Of a stretch of DNA of 64,000 nucleotides, positions 46,601 to 59,855 are shown piece after piece. Both the position numbers and the translations under genes were made by a program. Positions within the stretch are counted from its first letter, which is position 1. The number at the start of each line of letters is the position of its first letter. The stretch comes from Apiospora phragmitis (taxonomy: Eukaryota; Ascomycota; Sordariomycetes; Amphisphaeriales; Apiosporaceae), in contig JAQQWL010000010.1 of assembly GCA_038363925.1 (NCBI GenBank), forward strand, positions 62,001-126,000, given 5' to 3'. The notes under the pieces are model-generated. The model made no database searches and was not told where the DNA came from. It was given only the letters and a program-made list of their open reading frames with translations.

Positions 46601-49600
46601 AGGTGGTAGGACTCGCGCATCACGCGGGAGAAGATGGGGCGGCTGCAGTTGTAAAGAGTGATGAGGTCGACGCTAGCGTAGCTGACGTTGCGGCGGAAGG
46701 GGTCCATGTCCAGCTTGGTGTTCTCGTGGATGTCGCGCTTGCCGATCTCGAGGAACCGGCCGAGGGGCGCCATGCACTTCCAGGTGGCGTGTAGCAGGTT
46801 GCCCGCCAGACTGTTAAGGGCGACGTCGCAGCCGCGGCCGTCGGTCACCTTCATGACACCCTCGACGAAGGAGTCGTCGCGGGACGAGAAGATCATCTCG
46901 TCGGGGATGCCGAAGTTCTGCTTGAGGAAGTTGCGCTTCTCCACGGACCCGACGGTCGCGATGACCTTGGCGCCCGCCATCTGAGCGAGCTGGACGGCCA
47001 TCTGACCGACACCGCCGGCCGCGGCGTGAACCAGACAGTACTCGTCTTTGTGAAGGCGGGCCGTGTCGATGAGGCCGTAGTACGCCGTCATGAGCACTAG
47101 CGAAAAAGGAGGCGGCCGTGACGAAGTCCATGTCGCCGATCTTCTGGCAGTAGGCCTTGTGGGCCCGCACCAGCGACCGATGCGCGCCCTGACCGGGCCG
47201 GGTGTGCATGACCCGGTCGCCGGGCTGGAACTCTGCGGCGTCGACGTTGCAGCCGACCCGTACCACAACACCGGCGGCCTCGTCGCCCAGGCGGTAGTCG
47301 TCGATGATGCCGATGGAGGCGGCGATGTCGCGGAAGTTGAGCGCCGAGGCGCGCACCTCGATCTCGACCTCGTCGTCTTGGAGGGCTGGGTCTGCGACGT
47401 CCTCATCGTCGTCGAAGGCGAGGGTGTCGAGCAGGCCGACCTTGCCGATCTTGAGCGCCAGGTGGCGGCCCTGGCCCCGGAAGGGCTCGAGGCGGTTCTC
47501 GCGGTTGGCGGAGCCGGGCAGCTTGGTGTTGCGCTCCGTTTCGATCTGGATGCGGGGCACAAACAGCATGCCGTCTCGCTCAGCCAACTCGTCTTCGTTC
47601 TGGCAGCCGGAGAGGACCTGCAGCACGCGCGAGGCCGTGTGGTCGGCGGCGGCCGGGGACTGCCGCGAGTTGACGTCGAGGGTGGCCATGCGGAGGTCCA
47701 TGTTCTCGCTGCGGATCGTGCGCATGAGACCGGTGACGATGGCCTGCTCGGGGCGGTCGACGTCACCGGTCGAGTCCTTGGTGACCCAGACCACGTTCTC
47801 GATAGGGCCCTGGACGAGGCTCTGGATCTCCTCGAGGGCGAGCTTCTCCTGGACGGAGCCCTGGTTGAAAAAGGTGTCCTGGTCGAGGTTGACGAGCGAC
47901 ACCACCTGCGCAGTGTGGGAGGCGCGGCCTTCGCCGAACTTGATGGTCTCGACGGGGCCCTTGTAGGTGCGGGTGATGTTGGCGACGATGGCGCGAGTGT
48001 TCTCGGACGCGTTCTGGGCCACAATGACGGTCAGCGGCTCGTCCGTGCCAGTGGTGCTGTTAGTAGCGGCGCTGGCCAGCTGGTAGCAATCCAAGCCGCC
48101 GAGGCTGAAAACCTTCTTCAGGGTGGGCTGCGCGATATCGACATTCTCGGCCACAATGTAACCATTGGGCTTGAGGAAGCTGGTAACATCGCTGGTAGGG
48201 ACGGCATTCTTAACCACGATGAGGTCGTAGGACTCAGCCTCCGGGTCGGCGAAGTCGATCAGGCCAGGCCAGTTTGACTCGAGAGATTTCTTCTCGGCAT
48301 CGTCGACAGCCATCCACGGAGTAAGACTATTGAACCGTCTCTGGGCACCGCCGGCGCCGCCCAAGGACGCGAGAATGGGTCGGACGGAGCTCACGTCGGG
48401 CGTCGCGTACAGGATGGTGGAGTCGGGAACCTCGTGAGCGAACATATCAACGACGTTGGCTAGGTCGCAGGAGTCAGGGTCTTGGAGCCTGGTGGCGAGC
48501 TGCGAGAACAGCGGCTGCCAGCGGATGTTGAAGAAGACGGCCCTCTGGGACTCGGGCGTCGAGGTGTCATTGCCGAGGGCCGTGATCTCGAGACCCTTCA
48601 GGTCCACCATTAACTCATCGCTCGACGACGAGGAGGACTCGGAGAACAGACGGAGATCGTTATGGGCGACTCGCAGACCCGGCATCTCAGTATGGCAATC
48701 GGCCCAGAGACGGCGCACCTCGGTCTCGCTCTTCTGCTCGAGGAGATGGCCCGAAATGACGGCATGGCGGATGAAGGTAGGCACGAAACTCTCCCGCAGA
48801 CCCTGGCTCGAGATGGATCCGATGGCGGCAAAGATGGTGTGAAAAGCCGAGTCAAGCACGGTCGGGTGCAGGATGCACTCGTCGCCCTGGTAGGTCACAA
48901 CCTTGGACGGATCGAAGGCCAGCTTGCCGACCGCAAACCCGGCGCCGCTCTCGACGGGCGCCGACAGCAGCCGGAAGCACTCGCCGTAGTTCAGCCCGAC
49001 CTGGCGCAGGTGCGAGTAGTAGAGGTCGACGTTCTTGCGCTTGTTCGTGAGCGTCTGCAGCTCCGAGAAGGACGCGGTGGGGCCAGCCGCCCGCGCCGCA
49101 GCGCCCGTCTTGGCCTGGATCTGGCCGTGGCAGTGCTCGACCATGACGTCGTTCTCGCCAAAAGACATGACGGCGAAGCGGTACCACTCGCTCGACACGC
49201 TCTTGGCCGAGGTCACGAGCGGCTGCAGCTGCAGCAGGACCTCGGTGCCGGCGTCGTCGCTGTTGAGGACGAGGGCGTTCTTGAAGGCGACGTCGCGCAT
49301 CAGGAACTCGCTGACGGTCGACTCGGCGGGCACCATGGCGGCGACGGCCTCGAGCGCCATGGACACAAAGCCGGCGGCCGGGAACAGGACCTTGTCGTCG
49401 ACGACGTGGTCCGCCAGCCAGGGGATCTCGCTAACGCGCAGGTAGCTCCGCCACAGCGGCTGGGCCTTGGCCGAGCCAGGCACCTGCACGCCCAGCAGCG
49501 TGTGCCGGGTCTTGCGCAGGCGGTGGTCGCGGATGGGGCGGGTCTCGGCCCAGTGGCGCTCGTGGTCCCAGGGGTAGGTCGGCAGGTTCTGGAGTTGGGC

Positions 49601-52515
49601 GCCGGCCGTGGTCATGCGGCTGTGGCCCAACATGTCGATCGAGTGGTCGCTGTTGGCAGCGACCAGATCCACGTTGTAGCCCAGGGTGAACAGCTGCCCG
49701 GCCGTCGCCAGCAGGCTCTCGAACGCCGGGACGTTGCGGTCCAACGAGGCGATGTAGGGAAGTTCGAGCCCGACGCTCTTGGCCACGTCGCGGGCGGGGC
49801 CCTTGAGGGCGGGGTGCGCGCCGATCTCGATGAGGATGTCGATGTTCTGCTCGTCGTTCTCGCTAAGGAGGATGCCGGCCAGCGCATCGGAGAAGCGGAC
49901 GCGACCGGTCATGTTGGCGGCCCAGTAGGCTGCGTCCATAGAACGGGCGCTCGAGTCTCGTGCGGTCACACTGGACGCCATCTGGATCTTGGCCACCTCG
50001 GCCTTGAAGCCGGGGGTGTTGGAAAGGGCGTTCTTGAAGCCGGGGGCCAAGGGGTCCATGTGGTGCGAGTGGAAGGCCTGCTCGACCCGGAGTCGGCGGT
50101 TGAACACCTTTTCCTCGTCCAATTTCGCCTTCAGCTCCACAATAGCGTCCTCGTCGCCCGACAACGTCAGGCTCGTCGGGCTGTTGACGGCGGCCAGGGC
50201 GATTCGGCCCTTGTAGGGGGCGATGACAGCCTGGCCCTCGGCCTCGCTCATGCCGATGGCCATCATGGCGCCGCGGAGCGCGGAGCCGGAGCCCTGGGAC
50301 ATGTAGAGACCGCGATAGTACGCGCAGATAATGGCGTTCTCAAACGTAAGAATGCCGGCCGCGTAGGCAGCAGCGATCTCGCCGGACGAGTGACCGACGA
50401 CCGCGGAGGGGGTGATGCCCCAGGCCTTCAGCAGCTCGACGAGGGCGAGCTGCAGCGCCGCACAGGGGCTGCGACAGGAGACTCTCCCCAAGCCGGCTGT
50501 CCTCCGCCGACTTCAGGAGCTCGCCCTTGCAGGTCCACTCCGGGCGGTCCGGCAGCTTGGCCAGGATGCTGTCGCAGCGCTCGACGGTCTGGCGGAAGAG
50601 CGCCGACTCCTCGAGCAGCTGCCGGCCCATGGCGTGCCACTGCGCGCCCTGGCCGGTGAAAACAAAACCGATCTTGGGGGCGTCGCCGACCGGGCTCGTC
50701 CACTTGGATACGGGCTTGGGGTTCTGGAGCGCTTGCGCCAGGCTCTCGAGGTCGCGGCCGATGGCGAAGGACCGGGACTGCTGCATCGACCGCCGCACGC
50801 TGTAGCTGTGGGCCACATCGACGACGGTGATTTCTTCGTTTGACTGGATGTACTGCAGGATGTCGCTGACACGCCTCTTGGCGGCCTTGTCGTTGTGGGC
50901 CGTCAAGGGCACCAGGTAAGGTCGCGGCTGCGGCGTCGCCGATAGCCTGGAAATGATTTGCCTCGCGACGGGCACGGTAGGCTTGTAGTTCTCGATAATA
51001 ACATGCGCGTTGGAGCCGCCGTAGCCGAAGGAGTTGATCGAAGCTCTCCGGACGTCCTGCGAGGCGGCGGGCCAGTCGGTGAGTTCCGTAGCCACCTTGA
51101 TCTTGAGGCCGTCGAAATCGATGGCCGGGTTGGGCGTGTTGAAGTGCATGTTAGGCAGGATCTTGCCCGACTCGACCGACATTAGGGCCTTGGTAATGCC
51201 GGCCAGACCCGACGCGCCCTCCAGGTGGCCCAGGTTGGACTTAATGGAGCCGACATAGAGCGGGCGCTGGCGGCTGGCGGCGAAGACGCTGCCGATGGCG
51301 TTGGCCTCGATGGGGTCGCCCGCCTTGGTGCCGGTGCCGTGGCACTCGAAGTAGTCGGTCTGCGAGAGCGCGAGGCCGGCGTCCTTGTACGTCTGGCGGA
51401 TCAGCTGGGCCTGGGCCGTGCCGTTGGGCAGCGTGAGGCCCGACTTGGCGCCGTCGTGGTTGGACCCCGTGCCCCGCACAATGGCCCGGATGCGGTCGCC
51501 GGCGGCCTCGGCGCTGCTGCGGCGCTTGAGCACCATGGCGCAGACGCCCTCGCCGCGGACGTAGCCGGAGCCGTCGGCGTCGAAGGTGCGGCAGCGGCCG
51601 TCGGTCGACAGCATGCTGAAGTCGGTCATGGTGATGTAGATATTGGGGTCGAAGTGCAGCGCGGACCCTGCAACGATGGCGATGTCGGCCTCGCCGTGCT
51701 GCAGGCCCTGGTTGCCCAGGTGGAAGCAGACGAGCGAGGAGGAGCAGGCCGTGTCGATGGTCATGCTCTGGCCGTGCAGATCAAAAAAGTACGAGATGCG
51801 GTTCGACAGGATGGCGTTGCCGACGCCCGTGACGTTGTACTTGGGGTACATCTCCAGGTCCTTGGTGGTCATGGCGCTGTAGTCGTTGGTGAAGGAGCCG
51901 ACGTGCACCGAGGTGCGGGAGCCCTTGATGTCCTTCATGGGGATGCCGGCGTCCTCCAGGGCCTCGTAGACGACCTCGAGCAGCAGCCGCTGCTGGGGGT
52001 CCATGGCCTCGGCCTCCTTGCGGGAGATGTGGAAGAACTCGTTATCAAACTCCTTCATAGTTTGGTCCTCTAGGAAGTAGCCGTAGCGGGCATTGGTCTG
52101 TGTTAAGGTTAGTCGAGCGATCTTGTATGATAACAGAGAGTAAAGTTGTCGTGATGTTAGGTGAGAGAAGTAGACTTACAGTGCCCTTATTATCGCCGTG
52201 GGGGTGATAGAACGCATCGACGTTGAAGCGGTCCTCGGGCATCTTTTGTTGCAGGTCCTTCTTGGTGACCACGTTATCCCACAGCTGGGGTATCGACTTG
52301 GCCCCCGGCAGACGGAACGCCAGACCAACGATGGCACTGGGGTCTGCGGCGGTGGGAGCCATGTCCTCGGAGTCGGCGGCCGAGACCGAGGTCGCCGACG
52401 AGGGGGGCGAGCCAGCAAAGGGGCTTTCGCCAGGCGTTTGCCCGTAGGGGGTCTCGCCCGGCGTCTCAGCCGGGGTCGCGCCAAAGGGAAAGCTGGGGGT
52501 TGAAGTAGCGGCCAT
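40616..52515 (-). CDS. HR-PKS-NRPS hybrid megasynthase (KS-AT-DH-ER-KR-ACP-C-A-T-R)
   Basis: Three exons (52515-52180, 52097-43341, 43288-40616; introns 82 and 52 bp) encode about 3,922 residues. KS: DTACSSS (~228), [24 protein letters not shown] (~594), [29 protein letters not shown] (~1008) and a VLDSAFHT pair. [15 protein letters not shown] (~1808), looking NADPH-competent. KR: GGLGGIG and [27 protein letters not shown] (~2329). [12 protein letters not shown] (~2546). [12 protein letters not shown] (split by intron 2), NQWGPSE, YRTGD (~3265). [25 protein letters not shown] and YFKTR, where Arg replaces the usual Lys of YxxxK. No C-methyltransferase motif was seen between DH and ER, although about 400 residues separate them. 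Eight frameshifts break the frame (separate finding). It likely makes an N-acylated or tetramic-acid/aldehyde-type polyketide-amino acid; product unknown. Confidence 0.9.
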
Positions 52516-54285
52516 TTTGTTTGTTAGGGGCTCGGAGGGGATATGATGGTAGAATCTAGTGTTTTGTTTCGTTGTTATTGGTGCAACGGGTAGGACACTC
52601 AGGTTCTGAAGTTGTGATGGTCAAGAAGGGATGCTGTGCTATCAAACAACTTCTCGAAGCCATGGGCAGGTGATGCTATACTATATATGCCCTCGAGAAG
52701 CTGTCTGGCCAACAAAGATACTTCTCCTGCCCTCACCCAACATAACAGATATTACTGTACATGAGGCCATACAGGCCACTTCAGAAATCTCATCCCTTCA
52801 GCACTGTACGACCTTTCGCGATGTTCTTCGTGATGGGAACACAAAGTCCTTCTCATCCTTCCTCTCTTACCACCTCTTCGGATCAGTGCTCGGGCTTGGA
52901 ACTCCCAAACTGTAGATGCCAAGAGTATCCTGACTGCCTCGGCCCCTCAGCCCTGCCGCCCTGAGTTCTAGAAGGCCAGAAGAAGGACGTGGGTCAGCCA
53001 GGTTACTGAGGATAGCGCGGCAAAATTGCTAGTATCAGCCATGTGTTTTTGGCCATGGCACCGAAGTTATGTCGATTCTGACATGATATAAGACCTTGGC
53101 TGGCCCACCATTCGCTAACGTAGCCAACAAGGACTATAAATCCTGTGAATCTGAGATCAGCAAGTCGGAGCAAATTCCTCACCAACACACAAGATGCGGC
53201 GCTGCGTATATGAGGTGAGAGCTCTCGTTCCTGCAGTCCCGCGGTCCGCGTCAGTAAGTCTACGGAAATGCGAGCGGGAACGAATGCGAGCATGCGTCTG
53301 GTTGGTATTCGGTTGACGGTTGACAGGCTATTTTCGGCGGGAGGTGTCAGACTCCGTTGCTTGGCAGCATGTTGGGTGCGGCTTGGCAGATCCATCCCCC
53401 AATGAAAGCAATAGGGGTCCTCCTACCTACCGCAGGCCGAATGACGGGGAGGCTAACGTAACAATGGCCCCATGCCAAGCCGTTGTTTAAACCTTGTGTT
53501 CCCACCATACCTCGTGGGAAAACCAGGGTCGATACTACGAAACCCCAGAGTCCCACAAGAACAAACCGAACACTCGGGAACAGCATATGCAGCATAGTAT
53601 AGCGAGCATAGATCTCGATATCTCGGGAGATAGATGCCACAAGCAAAATGCCACATACGTACATGCACGCACTAGTAGCCACGATGGTTGAGTCCTGTGA
53701 AACGTGTTTGTCTCAGCCAATCATGCCGGAACTGCCGCACGTGGTCAGCACCCGGGCAGCTCCGCTATTTTAGGAGTACTCACCATAGGCCTTACGACTA
53801 GTAATGTCTTGGTGTCCCTTACACCTACCTCGTCCGCGGTTGGCATTACGCAAGTGGTACTTGTGTAACGTCCCACGACAGCTTACTCACGCGCTCTCTA
53901 TAGACGTATTTATGTACCTCGTAGCCAGGGTCCAATAAAAACCGGCTGTCGGGCTGGACCGGATTAATTATTGCTGACGCGCAGCCCCCTGTTGAGCAGG
54001 GGCTTACCCAACCGGGGCTTACGCGTGAGATTCACCCGTGCGAGAGATCCGAAGGTGCGATCTAACTGCCGCATGCAATGAGAATTCGCACTGGGCTGAG
54101 TCGAGCCAAGCCATTGCCTGTAGCTCAGCAACGTAAAGTCAAGTCAGAATCATGAATAACAACCGCCGTGATCATGATCCTTCCAGCAAGAATCTTCCAC
54201 AATTAGGTCAACCATATTACACTGTTCCCACCAAATTGTTCACATCTAACTAACGAACAACAAAGAAACCAACAAGCAGACCAAA
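52516..54285. other. Divergent promoter region between PKS-NRPS and SDR
   Basis: 1.77 kb separates two head-to-head cluster genes, a layout that often carries shared binding sites for a pathway regulator. No specific operator could be assigned by eye, and no transcription-factor gene lies in the cluster part seen here. Confidence 0.5.
52682..52688 (-). promoter_or_regulatory. TATA-like element of the PKS-NRPS gene
   Basis: TATATAT about 167 bp upstream of the ATG at 52515 on the coding strand. Confidence 0.35.
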
Positions 54286-55467
54286 ATGTTCGCCCAACCC
54301 ACCATCCCTGAATCCCCCTAGGGACCTCCTCGCTCCGGGGCCAGACAGCCATCATCACTGGCGCTACCTCGGGCATTGGACAAGAGCTTGGCTTTCAGCT
54401 CTTGCGTCTGGGCCTCAGTCACCTGATCATCGGCGTACGCAGCCTGCAACGGGGTGCGTCGGCGCGCCTGAGCCTGCTGGCTGACGAGAGGGTGCAAAAG
54501 CTCAACCAGTCGGCCCATGTCACCATCCTCGAGCTCAACCTCACGCGATATGACAGCGTGGTGGCGTTTGCGCAGAAAGTCCTGGACTTGCCCGAGAAGA
54601 GGCTCGACCTGCTGGTCCTCAACGCCGGTATCAACCTGGCGGAATACCAGCAGACACCCGACGGCAATGAAGCGTGAGTGCTACCGTTACCAAGTGTCAT
54701 CTACTCGCAACTACTAACAATACTTTTCCCCTAAATAGATGCATGCAGGTCAACTTGTTGTCCAACAGCTTCCTCAGCCTGATGTTGCTGCCGCTGATCC
54801 AACAGACGTCGGCGAAATACTACCAGGCCGCTGATGAGACTGTCCAACGGCCCACCATCACCTGGCTGGGCTCGATGGGCCACGCTTTCCACTCTCCGGA
54901 CCTGGCCACCCTCGTGCCCGACAACGTGAGCATCTTGGACTATTTCTCTTCCGTGGACACCTACTCCCGCTTCCGCCGGTACTCGGACACCAAGCTATTC
55001 GTGATCCTTTTCGTACGGGAGCTGGCCGAGCGCATCACCAAGAACCAGGACGCCGTGGTGGTCGTGAACAACGTCTGTCCCGGCACGGTCGCCACGGGCG
55101 CCGACAACAATCTCCCGTTTTACGTGCGCATCCATGAACCTCAACCGGGCCGCGCGGGGACGTTCTGTGGCCGACGGGGCCCGCGCCGTCTTGTGGGCTG
55201 CGAGAGGCGGCCTGCAGACACCCGGATCGGCCAACGGCTGGAACGGTGTCTACATGGCCGACGGCAAGATCCAAGAGTAAGTTTAAATAAAAAGTCTATA
55301 ACCCTTAAAGTTGATAGACCTCGAAGCTAATTTGTTTTTCCTTAAGTAGTCCGGCACCATTCGCGAACTCGCTAGAAGGTCGTGAGTTTACTAGGAAGCT
55401 GTGGGCTGAGATCGTCAACAAGGGCCGAAAGCTGGACAGCCGCATGGGAGAAGGGCTTGGCAGTTGA
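54286..55467 (+). CDS. SDR, retinol-dehydrogenase-like, two frame breaks
   Basis: Exons 54286-54673, 54739-55276 and 55350-55467 (introns 65 bp with CTAACA branch, and 73 bp) give about 347 residues. The ATG at 54286 reads MFAQPTIPESP, then hits TAG because the C-run 54314-54318 is one C short. With that C, it continues to SLRGQTAIITGATSGIGQE. TGATSGIG is the cofactor loop, LNAGINL the NAG motif and YSDTK the catalytic pair. A second break at 55132-55133 (one C extra) precedes MNLNRAARGRSVADGARAVL and ANGWNGVYMADGKIQ. This is the extended-tail SDR type common in fungal clusters. It starts 1.8 kb from the PKS-NRPS in divergent orientation, so a tailoring ketone/alcohol redox step is likely but inferred. 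Confidence 0.8.
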
Positions 55468-56677
55468 AGAAATTGCTGATAGACAGTGATCAAATTTGTA
55501 GGTCAGATATTACCCGAGGTATTTCTTTCTCACAGAGTTTTCTATACAAAATATGCTAGTCAAGTCACGATATTCTCCTAGTCGTATAAAGCACTCTAAT
55601 ACCTGTGACTCTGCGGCCTCGTAATTTGTCTTATCGTCTATACCAGTGAAATATAGCAATACTTTGCTCAATTACAGCTTTTTTTTTGCCTTCGTAGATC
55701 TCGCGATAGCCTTAGCTGTATATTCGCCGGTAGCTGGTCATTAGCTGGCCCAGTCGAAGCCGGCTACTTTATTACTACCCCGTCGGTACCGACTTAGCCC
55801 GAAGCCCTTACTTCGAGTTGGTGGTCCCTTACCTCAACCCCTGCCCCCAATATCCTTCCCAGGATCCTTACATCGACCGTAACCGGGTCCTGTTCCCTCC
55901 CGTTACATTGCCCCTTGCGTCACCCACCGCACCGGCTCCTTCGGAGCTGTTAGAAGGACAGTTTGGTGCCAATAACTGAGGACCGTGATCGCCAAGACAG
56001 TTGGGCTTACTGTGTTTAGTTAATAAGCACATCATATATGAATACGAGGACGTGCAGGTATGGTTCCCAATTGTGATAGTAATGGTAATCCCTCATCAAA
56101 TGTTCCACGTGGCGGAGGGATTAAAGGTCCGGGACCGGATCACCGCCGAAACCCGGATCGACGTGAAAGGACATCTTGGGGCTCTTCCTGGCCCAACGTG
56201 GCTGTGGCTGACATGCCAATATACACTGCATCATGGGTGGGACCGGAAAGAATCGCATGCTTACCCAACAGGGGTGATTTTAGACCAAGTCAGCACCTGC
56301 CTACTTTTGCTACTACATTTACTAAAGCAAAAAAAGCCACTAGAAAAAGTATTTGCACGTTTTCTTGCGGTATAGCGCTAGATAGAGAAAATGCAAAGTT
56401 ATAGGCGAACTGGATAGACTTCCGTACCTGAGTGGTCGCTGATCTCTCTGGCTCCAGTCTCGCTATGATACCCTCAGCGTGAAACTTTCTGTTATCCGAT
56501 TATTCAGTAAGAGAATTTCATTTTAATACTTCTATGTGAATGTCGCGTTTTAAGAGCTGTACTAGATTGCATCCCCTTTTGAGGCGCCCTTTTATAACAA
56601 TATACACAACGAAAATGAGGATATGTTTAACTTCAGTGACAATACATCGGTGGCCTGCTGGGCCTCCACCTCCCAAA
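55468..56677. other. Intergenic, partly AT-rich, no gene
   Basis: 3'-3' spacer between the SDR and the MFS gene. 55500-55700 is AT-rich with degenerate sequence; 55770-55960 is a CT-rich stretch of low coding quality. A short decayed repeat is possible but not identified. Confidence 0.45.
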
Positions 56678-58577
56678 TCAAACTGCTCTAGTACTAGTAT
56701 GCGGAGGCTTCTCCGTAGTCTGGCTCGAGTCCGAACTCTCCACGTTGATGATGCCATGCTGCGTCTTGTGCTCCCTATCCAAACTAATGTGCTTAATAAA
56801 GAAGCTGCCGATCATGGCGACGCCGCTCAGCACGCACATGACCATCCAGACGACCTTGAGCGCGTCCGCGTACGCCTGGACCAGCTCCGTCTTCTCCAGC
56901 CCGGCCTGCATGTCCTCGAGCAGCGGCACGAGCCCGCTGGCGTCGCGGCTGTACTCGTCGGCCTTGTCCGCGAGCGTCGTCGTCTTTTGCAACTTGCTCT
57001 TCATCGCGTTCTGGAACACGACGCCGCAGATGGCCACGCCCAGGCACTGGCCCAGCATGCGCGCGAAGATGAACATGGAGATGGCGAAGGACAGCAGCTC
57101 GTCGCTCGCGGCCGCGGCCTGGTTGATGATGGCGAGCGACGTGTACAACAAACCCAGCCCGAGCCCGACGACAAACGTCAGGAAGAACCACTGCGGCGCG
57201 CTCATGCCCGTGTCCAGCAGGATCATGAGGCCCAGCCCCAGCGTGCTGACGGCCCAGCCGATCCACGTGACCCAACGGTACTCGCCGCGCTTGGTGATGA
57301 TGAAGCCCGCGAGGATGGACATGGGCGCGACGGTGAAGGTGGCCGGGAACAGGGCCACGCCCGCGAGGATGGGGTTGTAGCCCTGCACGGCCTGGAAGTA
57401 CAGGGGCAGGAAGTAGAGGGCGCCGTAGACGATGGCCGCGTTAATGACGGTGGACCACAGGCTGTAGCCCATCTCGTAGTTGGCCAGCAGCAGCTCGACC
57501 TTGACGATGGGGTTCCCGGGCCACGTAGCGCTCGTAAAACCCAAAACCGATGAGTGAGGCGATACCCAGTATCAGGGGGAACAGCGTCTGCCAGGCGGTC
57601 CAGGCGTACTGCACGCCGCCCCAGGTCAGGGGCATGAGGAAACAGACGGCGGCGCCGACGAACAGGAAGCTGCCGAACCAGTCGAACTTCTTGAGCTTGG
57701 GCGCGATGGAGCCGGCCGGTCTCGACAGGCGCAGGCAAAAAGGAATCGCAGCTATGGCAACGGCGGCGAACGGGACATTGATCCAGAAGAGCCAGCGCTT
57801 GTTTCGAGATACAAAGTCAGAAGTGACTGTGATAGCATAGAAGATTTGCAGTAAATAGAACGTACCCAGCTAACTTTGAAGGCTAACGCCCCACCGATGA
57901 CGGGCCCCGTGACGCTACCCAGTGCCCAGATGCCGCCGATGATGCCAAAGTACTTGCCGCGGTCCCGCATCGGCACCAGGTCCGTGACGATGATGTCGTT
58001 CAGCAAAATGATGCCTCCGCCGCCGACGCCCTGGACTGCTCTCCCTACAAAGATGAGGAGGAAGGACTGGGCGACGGCGGCCAGGATGAGGCCGACGAGG
58101 AACAGGAAGGTGCAGGTGAGCAGCACGCCCATGCGGCCCACGATGTCCGAGAGGGCGCCCATGGGGGCCTGCAGCACGGCCGACGCCAGCAGGAAGGCGG
58201 TGCCGGTCCAGAAGGCCTCGAGGGAGCTTCCGCGGAGGTCGTGAGACATGAGCTAGGTGCCAAGGTGTTAGCAAGACCCGTCTTGGATGGAGATTTTGCC
58301 CCTTCCCTTTCATGCCTTGTACCCATCTGTCTGCCTTGGGACCCAAAGGGGGAAGCGGGAAGTGTATGATGCCGTGAGAACTCACCGGCAAGGCCACCGA
58401 TACTGAGGTGCTGTCCAGCGATACCATCATGGCAAGGATCAACACAGGCGTCAATGCGATCCAGAATTTGGCGCCTGGCTTGAATGGCGCCGCGTTTGCC
58501 TCGGTGATATTGGACGTAGACTGATTGGTGCCCTCCATACTACGCCTCATCATGGGCATTGGTCTATCTTGTGTCAT
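56678..58577 (-). CDS. MFS exporter, DHA2-type (14 TM), one frame break
   Basis: Exons 58577-58386, 58252-57866 and 57797-56678 (introns 133 and 68 bp) give about 565 residues. TM1 contains VLILAMMVSLDSTSVSVALP. Motif A-like GALSDIVGRMG follows TM2; GRAVQGVGGGG and ALGSVTGPVIGGAL (motif C of antiporters) and SWRWLFWINVPFA are diagnostic of fungal DHA2/TRI12-like drug and toxin exporters. The C-terminal TM ends at FFIKHISLD with a hydrophilic tail. The frame breaks at 57509-57512 (one C extra on the coding strand), after which VKVELLLANYEMGYSL resumes. Being two genes from the PKS-NRPS, it probably exports the product or gives self-protection; this is inferred from position and family. Confidence 0.87.
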
Positions 58578-59855
58578 TTTGTTTCTGGGTGGTGAGAGAA
58601 TCGTGATGCGCGGGCATTGGTGTGGATTCTCGTTCTTGTTGTTAGCTTTTACTTGGATCCAATCTTGAGTGGGTTCTTGCAGAAACAAAACAATCAAGAT
58701 TTACACTCAGATATAACGGAGTCGAAAGGAAGGCATCATACTCAATGCCTGAGGTTCGCATTCGCAACTCTGCTGAGTCGTTTGTGTGAGTGTGTAGTCG
58801 AGAATCCTATCAAGAATTCTGTGGTGAGATCCCCTCCCAAGACGCTGCTTGCTGCTGATTTCTCGGTCCTTGGCGACGAAGAATGGAGATCTGGCTGGAA
58901 AGTTGACGTAATCTTGGGCTGGGCAGGATGTTTGCCGTGAGATGGAGGAGTTGCGCCTTCCAGGGTGAAAAGTCGGAGCCGATTGCCAATCAGAGATACC
59001 TGTCAGACCTGTCGGGCAGCAGTACGATCCGAGGGGCCGACCCGCGAGGTTGCACGAATCAACCAGGCCCCTTTTTCTCGGCCGATCTGAAGTTGCATTC
59101 AAGGAGACACTGTGCAGTCCTGAAGATATTTTCGGGATATCTCCTGAAATCGGCAAATTCAAGGTCTTTGTTCGGGCTCGGGTTGTCAGACCGCCTGTCT
59201 TTTTCTTTACGAGACATGCAGTGTGTCGCTGTCAGATTGCGACGACATGAATTTCCTTGCTTGGCTGACGCGCGGGAAGCATGCAAGGGAGAAAGACGAA
59301 TTTCCGCCACAGCCATTTCGAATTTAATACCGCAATGAAGCAACACGTCGGCAGATCACTGCACTAGCCCTCCCCGACGCTGCCGAGGAAACCAGATCTC
59401 CCTTCCATCGAGCTTCTGCGGGTGAGGCGCTACAAGGGTTTCTGCAACGGAACCGACCCGATACGCCGCCCTACCTACCACCACCTGCTACATACTTAGG
59501 GTGTGCCGAGGTAGTGTATCCCCAGATCTGATTTACCCTGCCCATCTCCTGCGGCGCCGCAGACGTCATCCTATACGCGGTATAGAGGCCGGGCTTTATA
59601 TTGCGACTCCGTGTTTCACCGAGTGACGTATGTGAAATCATGCCATCGTGCGTACCCTTTCGGGGCTCATCGTACGTCCGAGTTAGATAAAAGTACGGGG
59701 CTAGATCTGCTCAAAACCGAAGAAGGATCTGCATCTCCATCCAACTGAACTGCCAAGTCCCTCAAGCTGTTCACCCAAAAAGATAGACAACTGCCTACTC
59801 TGTACATACATTACATCACATACGTACATACATTCGAAGAAGAAGTAGACAGACA
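58578..59855. other. Divergent intergenic region of MFS and monooxygenase
   Basis: 1.28 kb head-to-head spacer. No gene recognised; possible shared promoter of two cluster genes. Confidence 0.5.

Noticed and set aside
48100..48600. Possible C-methyltransferase between DH and ER
   Set aside because: No SAM-binding GxGxG-type motif in the reading. The segment looks like a diverged structural or pseudo-KR linker; a profile search could overturn this.
44431..50659. Long plus-strand open frames (44431-46068, 47090-48277, 48662-50659)
   Set aside because: All are antisense to the PKS-NRPS, which shows every expected catalytic motif. They are GC-rich codon shadows.
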